A stretch of 25,323 bases of DNA from Apostichopus californicus (lineage: Eukaryota; Echinodermata; Holothuroidea; Aspidochirotida; Stichopodidae), in NCBI GenBank assembly GCA_020650975.1, contig JAIPMN010038270.1, positions 1 to 25,323 on the forward strand, given 5' to 3'. The notes under the pieces are model-generated. The model did not search any database. It had not been told where the DNA came from and saw nothing but the letters and a program-made list of their open reading frames with translations. The translations under genes and the position numbers were made by a program. This document shows, piece after piece, positions 20,250 through 25,323 of this stretch. Each line of letters starts with the position of its first letter. The first letter of the stretch is position 1.

Positions 20250-21419
20250 CCACATTAATGTGTGTTATAATTCCCCAAATTAATATGTGTTGTAATACCC
20301 CACATTAATGTGTGCTGTAATTCCCCACATTAATGTGTGCTGTAATTCCCCACTTTAATGTGTGCTGTTATACCCCACATTAATGGGTGTTGTAATACCC
20401 CACATTAATGTGTGTTATAATTCCCCACATTAATGTGTGCTGTTATACCCCACATTAATGGGTGTTGTAATACCCCACATTAATGTGGGCTGTAATTCCC
20501 CACTTTAATGTGTGCTGTTATACCCCACATTAATGGGTGTTGTAATACCCCACATTAATGTGTGTTATAATTCCCCACATTAATGTGTGCTGTTATACCC
20601 CACATTAATGGGTGTTGTAATACCCCACATTAATGTGGGCTGTAATTCCCCACTTTAATGTGTGCTGTTATACCCCACATTAATGGGTGTTGTAATACCC
20701 CACATTAATGTGTGTTATAATTCCCCACATTAATGTGTGCTGTTATACCCCACAGTAATGGGTGTTGTAATTCCCCACATTAATGTGTGTTATAATTCCC
20801 CACATTAATGGGTGTTGTAATACCCCACATTAATGTGTGTTATAATTGCCCACATTAATGTGTGCTGTTATACCCCACATTAATGTGTTGTAATACCCCA
20901 CATTAATGTGCATTGTAATTCCCCACATTAATGTGCATTGTAATTCCCCACATTAATAAGTGTTGTAATTCCCCACATTAATGTGTGTTGTAATTCCCCC
21001 CATTAATGTGCATTGTAATTCCCCACATTAATGTGTGTTGTATTTCCCCACATTAGTGTGTGTTGTATTTCCCACATTAATGTGTGTTGTAATTCCCCAC
21101 ATTAGTGTGTGTTGTAATTCCCCACATTAATGTGCATTGTAATTGCCCACATTAATAAGTGTTGTATTTACCCACATTAGTGTGTGTTGTTATTCCCCAC
21201 ATTAATGTGTGTTATAATTCCCCACATTAATGTGTGTTGTAATGCCCCACATTACTAAGTGTTGTATTTCCCCACATTAGTGTGTGTTGTTATTCCCCAC
21301 ATTAATGTGTGTTGTAATTCCCCACATTAATGTGTGTTGTAATTCCCACATTAATAAGTGTTATAATTCCCCACATTTATGTGTGTTGTTATTCCCCCAC
21401 CTTAATGTGTGTTGTTATT
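20250..21419. repeat. 25-bp tandem array, about 47 units, each centred on CACATTAATGTG
   Basis: The consensus unit is TTCCCCACATTAATGTG followed by TGTTGTAA (25 bp). Most units hold CACATTAATGTG, a perfect 12-bp palindrome. In the first half six units form a 150-bp higher-order repeat, visible from the CCCCACTTTAATG variant near 20350, 20500 and 20650. The second half (after about 20880) is more irregular, with TGCATTG, TAAGTGTTG and TTAGTG variants. The unit is not a multiple of three, so it is not coding. There are no non-repeat spacers, so it is not a CRISPR. Confidence 0.96.
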
Positions 21420-21444
21420 CAGGTAAATGTCAATGAGAACCAAT

Positions 21445-21485
21445 CGATTTTAGCCAGTAGACTATTTAGCATGCGGTTAAAATCG
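21445..21485. repeat. Small inverted repeat beside the 25-bp array
   Basis: CGATTTTAGCC (21445-21455) pairs with GGTTAAAATCG (21475-21485) at 10 of 11 positions across a 19-base loop, just after the last 25-bp unit. Its meaning is unclear; it may be a scrap of a miniature element. Confidence 0.5.
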
Positions 21486-22398
21486 CACAAATTCTAGGCC
21501 TGCGTCATGATGAAGAATAACTGTGACTGTCCTTCCAAATCTTATTGCATACAAGACTTCAGAGTGCCCCACTCAACAGATTTAAATTGTAGGTTCTAAA
21601 TTTGAAAGTTTGATTGATCGGTTGTTAACTGGGAGCGTTTCATTGGGAAGAGTTCCAAAAGGCCTCAAAAAGACACCATTTCTTTAACTTCCACAGCTAT
21701 TAAGTCTCTTCACATGAATGTATTAAAATGGCATAAACTGGATTTTTCAGAAAGGCTGACTAGTTCTGGATCACTGTAGAACTCTTGCCGTTGGCTTACA
21801 GAGAGCTTACACTGATATGAGTAGGAAGTAAATTGTCCCACTCACAAATGTCAAATCTCCCTGTTATGTTTGACTTCATGACAAATGGTTACTATATTTG
21901 TGCTTGAACGCAATTATGCATTGTTTAAAGACTTAAAAATGTCCTGTTCTGCTTCATTTAAAGTCAGTGATTTTGTCAGAGAAAGGGCGCTAATGAGTTA
22001 CGGTACACCAGATGAAATTATTTTGTAATCTAACAGGAAAAAAATGACATTTAAAGTTAGAGATACACATTAGTTCCTGGTGACAGCAAGAACAGCTTTC
22101 CTCCAGGACGTTCCATTGCAGTGCTGTGTAAGTGTATGCTATAGGCACATGATTAAATTTGAAATCAAGTTGTGAAAAATTGAATTTTAAGCATTACAAA
22201 AGGACAAAGGAAAACATTTTGCTGAAAATATCTTCTTTATTCCTGAAGGACAGACTTAACTTGCAATTTGCATGTGTAATGAACAAGTCCATTCATCCTC
22301 ACCTCAGCAATAGCAGAATAGAGAATATGAGTAAACAAAACTGCAGACTTGCTCCTTCAACAGCAAAAGCAGAAAAGTTGGGCTACAACTAAGGGTAT

Positions 22399-22685
22399 GC
22401 TGTTCTCAATGACCTTCAGCATATACAACAGTATTCCACAGGATTGTGCACCTTCGTGTGTGGGCAGAATTGTATTGTTTGTAGCTACATCAAATTGAGG
22501 CTGTTCTTTTATCAATAAAATGCCCCCATAGACAACAGTAATCCAGTCCATGATGCATTGTGCAGATACAGATAAATAAATATAACATTCATGGAGATCA
22601 TGAACAGGTGGAATTATTCTGTAAGAAGTTTTACCTGACATTGTACTGTTATCAATGACTTTCAGTACATACAACAGTAATTCAT
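22399..22685. repeat. Pair of diverged 41-bp direct repeats
   Basis: The segment at 22399-22439 (CTCAATGACCTTCAGCATAT, then ACAACAGTATTCCA) recurs at 22645-22685 (ATCAATGACTTTCAGTACAT, then ACAACAGTAATTCA), 246 bases apart in the same orientation. A 105-codon minus frame (22674-22357) spans both but reads as unsupported sequence. Confidence 0.65.
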
Positions 22686-22859
22686 AGCAAATTCTAGTGC
22701 AGTGTGATTGCGTAACTAATTTCTTTCCTATGCCAAAGAAAAGTTTGTTGACTCCTCTCTAATGATATAAAATTCGACTTGATTGGTCAATATTAAGGCT
22801 CGTACTTTTCACCAGCAAATCAAAAGCATCGTAAGAAATTTTGTGAAGTCCTCCTTTAC

Positions 22860-23033
22860 ATGGCTAATCTGAACACAGCACAGTGTGCAGTGCTCTCACA
22901 GCAATTTCGGAGAGTGAAAACACTTCCTGTGCGTATACAACAGCATTTAATTCTCCGACAACGGGCCGTTTATAGAGCAAAAGTTCCATATGACCAAATA
23001 AATATTATCGTAGTAATATCCATAAAAGAATGA
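22860..23033 (+). CDS. Hypothetical 57-residue small ORF (weak)
   Basis: ATG at 22860 opens a 57-codon frame ending TGA at 23031-23033. The first 44 residues look protein-like, starting MANLNTAQCAVLSQQFRRVK and continuing with many Arg/Gln residues (LPVRIQQHLILRQRAVYRAK), and the DNA here is less AT-biased than its surroundings. The end (INIIVVISIKE) reverts to AT-rich composition, so it could be a first exon read past its donor. A reversed CCAAT word (GATTGGTCAAT) lies about 80 bases upstream. I do not recognise it; it may be chance. Confidence 0.2.
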   Translation: MANLNTAQCAVLSQQFRRVKTLPVRIQQHLILRQRAVYRAKVPYDQINIIVVISIKE

Positions 23034-24268
23034 TTATAAACATCTGATAATTAGCTGGATGTGATTTAGTGGATCTTGTGAAAGGACAAATGACAGTGAC
23101 AAGTTTTACACAGTAATTACAAGACACGAACCGTGAAAAAAATATAGGCTCTGACATAATGGGATATGACAAATTAGACTAGAGCAATTCTGTTATTTGA
23201 TACAATTTGCCCCCCCCTCCTCCCCCCCCCCAAAAAAAACGTTGGCTGAGGATATCCAGTAATTTTGTTGATAATATTTTTCAGTCAGATGTCTGTTTGT
23301 TGATGCTAAAACACATTTCACGTCTCTCATGGAACATAAAAACAAAGAAAGTCTGACAAAAGTTTGTATTTTAGTGAAACATATCCTCACACACATCCTC
23401 AAAACACACCCTTGAGCAATCACTCCAAATTTTCAGTATTTTTTAATGTCTGTATTTTTGGGCTTCTCATACAGCAAAGAATTTTTTGGCACTCCATAGA
23501 AAGAAGCTATGTAGGTTTGCTATTTTGATCCAATGTTCAGAACCAAACCAAAGCACTGAACATCTTTGAACATTCAGTAGAATTCAGAAACCTTCTTATT
23601 TAAATAAATTCTTACATTCAAACTATACTAAATTACTAATGTACAGCGATGTGGTAATGCATGCTGAATGTGTAAATTCAGGCCACACATTGTCAATTTT
23701 ATCTTCAAAGATTACAGAAAGGAGGTCATATGTGTATTAAAGTCCCTTTCCAGACGTTTATAACGCAGAGGTTTATAAGGAATGGATCTTTATTAACGCG
23801 GATCGATGTAGGAACAACATTACTCGTTAGGAACAGAAAAAAACAAGAAACTTTATCAGTTGTAAGAAATCTGCTGTAAATGCTGGAAACAACCCTACTG
23901 GCACGTTCCGAAATATTACAGAGACGACTTTTCCTCCTCTTTTCTCGTTGTTGAAAATTTTACTATTAAACTTCAACAAGCTTCCCCTTTATCTACACAA
24001 CTATAAAACAGTCTGAACTTAAACACGGTCACATTTACTACTATGCCACTATTTTATTGACTTCAACAAACTGAGGGATTTGAACCCTTGCCTAGCTTAA
24101 TAGTTTTGTAAAATCTAAAATGAGGAAATCCTGAAATGATATTACTGCAATGTAAAAGTACATCTTCATGCTACCCTGTGGGGCCAACTCAAATAAAAAT
24201 AATGTCTTAATTCTTACATAAGCTTTGGGAATTTTATTTTGAGCTTAGAGAATAGGTTCCCCTGACAG

Positions 24269-24463
24269 TCAGATGATAAAGTTTGACATGTGCAGCAAAA
24301 AAGCTTTGATGTCTGCAATTTCATTTAATCTCTTTCTAAAATTAGCTATTAAATGATCAATTTCTTTAATGCTTTTTGCACCCAAATCCAATAATAATGC
24401 AGTCCATTGACTTGAATTAAAGTCAAGTTTCACCTCAAACAATACAATCAAAGTAGTAGACAT
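24269..24463 (-). CDS. Hypothetical 64-residue small ORF (weak)
   Basis: ATG at 24463 in an AAAATGT context opens a 64-codon frame ending TGA. The translation is protein-like: a hydrophobic start (MSTTLIVLFEVKLDFNSSQW), then amphipathic charged helix-like sequence (GAKSIKEIDHLIANFRKRLN) and a hydrophobic end. There is no signal peptide cleavage pattern, no recognised domain and no clear partner exon. It could be a real small protein, a decayed exon of a mobile element or a chance frame in AT-rich DNA. Confidence 0.22.
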   Translation of the reverse strand: MSTTLIVLFEVKLDFNSSQWTALLLDLGAKSIKEIDHLIANFRKRLNEIADIKAFLLHMSNFII

Positions 24464-25323
24464 TTTCCAGTTTCAGTTTAAAAATTGTCCTTAAATTTAA
24501 TTTTAATTTCTTAATGTGGTTTTACGTGTTTCATACTTTGGGTAAAGTGAGATTTTCCAATTATAGTGATAACCTGTAGACACTGTCAGACTGTATTGAA
24601 GATAGTGTGCAAATGCTCTAAGCTAAGATCGCAAGGCCTAACAATGCCTAGAATAGCTGGAACGCTTCATGACAGGTATTAAGCTAAGTAATTCAGTTGT
24701 AGCTTCACACTTAGTAAATTGCATACATGTACTTATTGTGGTCCAATTTCTTTTGGCTCGTATATATTTATGGATTTGTGATTACATGTATGACTAGTTG
24801 ATGTTAGTTTTGGGAGAATGAAACCCATGTGCCACATATTCAGCATACGGAATGAAGGACTATAAGTGACAATCTTTTGTGAAAATTTAATTATAAAGAC
24901 CGTTTACGAAAACACACACATGCTGTATACACTCCACAGTGTTTCCACTCTAACCAGTGCACCACCACATATCGTCATGGAAACCTAACAGAATGTGATC
25001 GACAAAATAGAAAGTGTCCAAGTTGGTCAGTTAAAATATCAAGGATTCAAATTCATCATCTATTGTTCACTAATTAACCTTCATTTCATGAAACAATAAT
25101 TTGAGGGTTGTCTTAAATAGTGCCTTAAGCTGCAATCTTCTTAAGTGTAGGTGTGGAAATGTTATTATAAACCAAACTCTAAAAGTGTCTTTGTGTTTTT
25201 ATTTTTGTTTAGTCATCATCAATTCAAAAATTCAAACATATAATTTAACAGTTTCAACAGTTTTCAAGAAAAATTAACGGCTTTCAGCTGTATTCTAGCT
25301 AATTTCCACATATTATATATATA

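Larger units (their letters stand above)
21486..25323. other. Right-end non-coding stretch
   Basis: Apart from the two weak small ORFs and the 41-bp repeat pair, no gene, RNA gene or transposon is supported. It has a C-rich run at about 23211-23230 followed by an A run, a foldback at about 24188-24244 (CTCAAATAAAAAT against ATTTTATTTTGAG), and ends in a TA-rich tail at the window edge. If the PPxY gene is long, this could be one of its introns. Confidence 0.45.

Noticed and set aside
20250-21419. CRISPR-like regular repeat
   Set aside because: The repeats are contiguous with no unique spacers, and the setting is eukaryotic. It is a minisatellite.
22105-22132. Possible plus-strand microexon between CTTTCCTCCAG and GTAAGTG
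   Set aside because: Both splice words are good, but there is no neighbouring exon or frame to join and several AG choices lie in the segment.
24070-24160. Minus-strand GGTTCAAATCC (24086-24076), a match to the tRNA B box
   Set aside because: Only a T-arm-like stem forms. No matching acceptor stem, D-arm or anticodon arm could be found upstream at the right spacing, so it is not a tRNA gene; a SINE fragment is possible but unsupported.

Overview
The window reads as nuclear DNA of a multicellular animal. It is AT-rich, with no bacterial-style gene packing. It has intron-exon structure with canonical splice sites, many minisatellites, short inverted-repeat transposons and one assembly gap (174 N, 12842-13015). 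The repeat style (TTAA-flanked miniature elements, a hAT-type miniature element, very dense minisatellites) suggests a marine invertebrate, perhaps an echinoderm such as a sea cucumber. The species is inference only.

The one gene I can support lies on the minus strand, and only its 3' part is visible. An exon at 12405-12208 encodes a single transmembrane helix and the start of a cytoplasmic tail. It is joined across a 3,058-base intron (12207-9150) to the terminal exon at 9149-8767, which ends in TGA. Donor and acceptor are canonical, and the phase fits: 1 base is left at the donor and 2 are taken at the acceptor. The joined tail is proline-rich, carries two PPxY motifs, and is about 160-165 residues long. 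PPxY motifs usually bind WW domains, as in Nedd4-family ubiquitin ligases. The upstream exons that would hold the ectodomain and signal peptide were not found with confidence. They may lie beyond 12.7 kb, in the N gap, or past the right edge.

Layout. 1-3997: AT-rich non-coding DNA with small foldbacks and a possible 20-nt microexon. About 4000-4660: a 42-bp minisatellite that is open in one minus frame. 4661-8094: non-coding DNA with a TTAA-flanked miniature element (6531-6883) and a hAT-like miniature element (7368-7556). 8125-8760: a 48-bp minisatellite directly downstream of the stop codon, which supplies repeated candidate polyadenylation signals to the minus-strand gene. 8767-12405: the gene. 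Its intron holds a 42-51-bp array (9311-9640), another TTAA miniature element (10713-10928) and a composite 20/21-bp array (11245-11880).

12406-25323: non-coding DNA, or an upstream intron of the same gene. It holds the gap, a TA-rich tract (16050-16260), a 109-bp direct repeat pair (17634-17960), four near-identical 110-bp tandem copies (about 18165-18605), an almost pure AT tract (18640-18752), a degenerate 22-25-bp array (18960-19670), and a 1.17-kb array of about 47 units of 25 bp (20250-21419), most units centred on a perfect 12-bp palindrome. Two short, protein-like ORFs (22860-23033 plus; 24269-24463 minus) are noted without a function. No rRNA, tRNA or CRISPR array was found.
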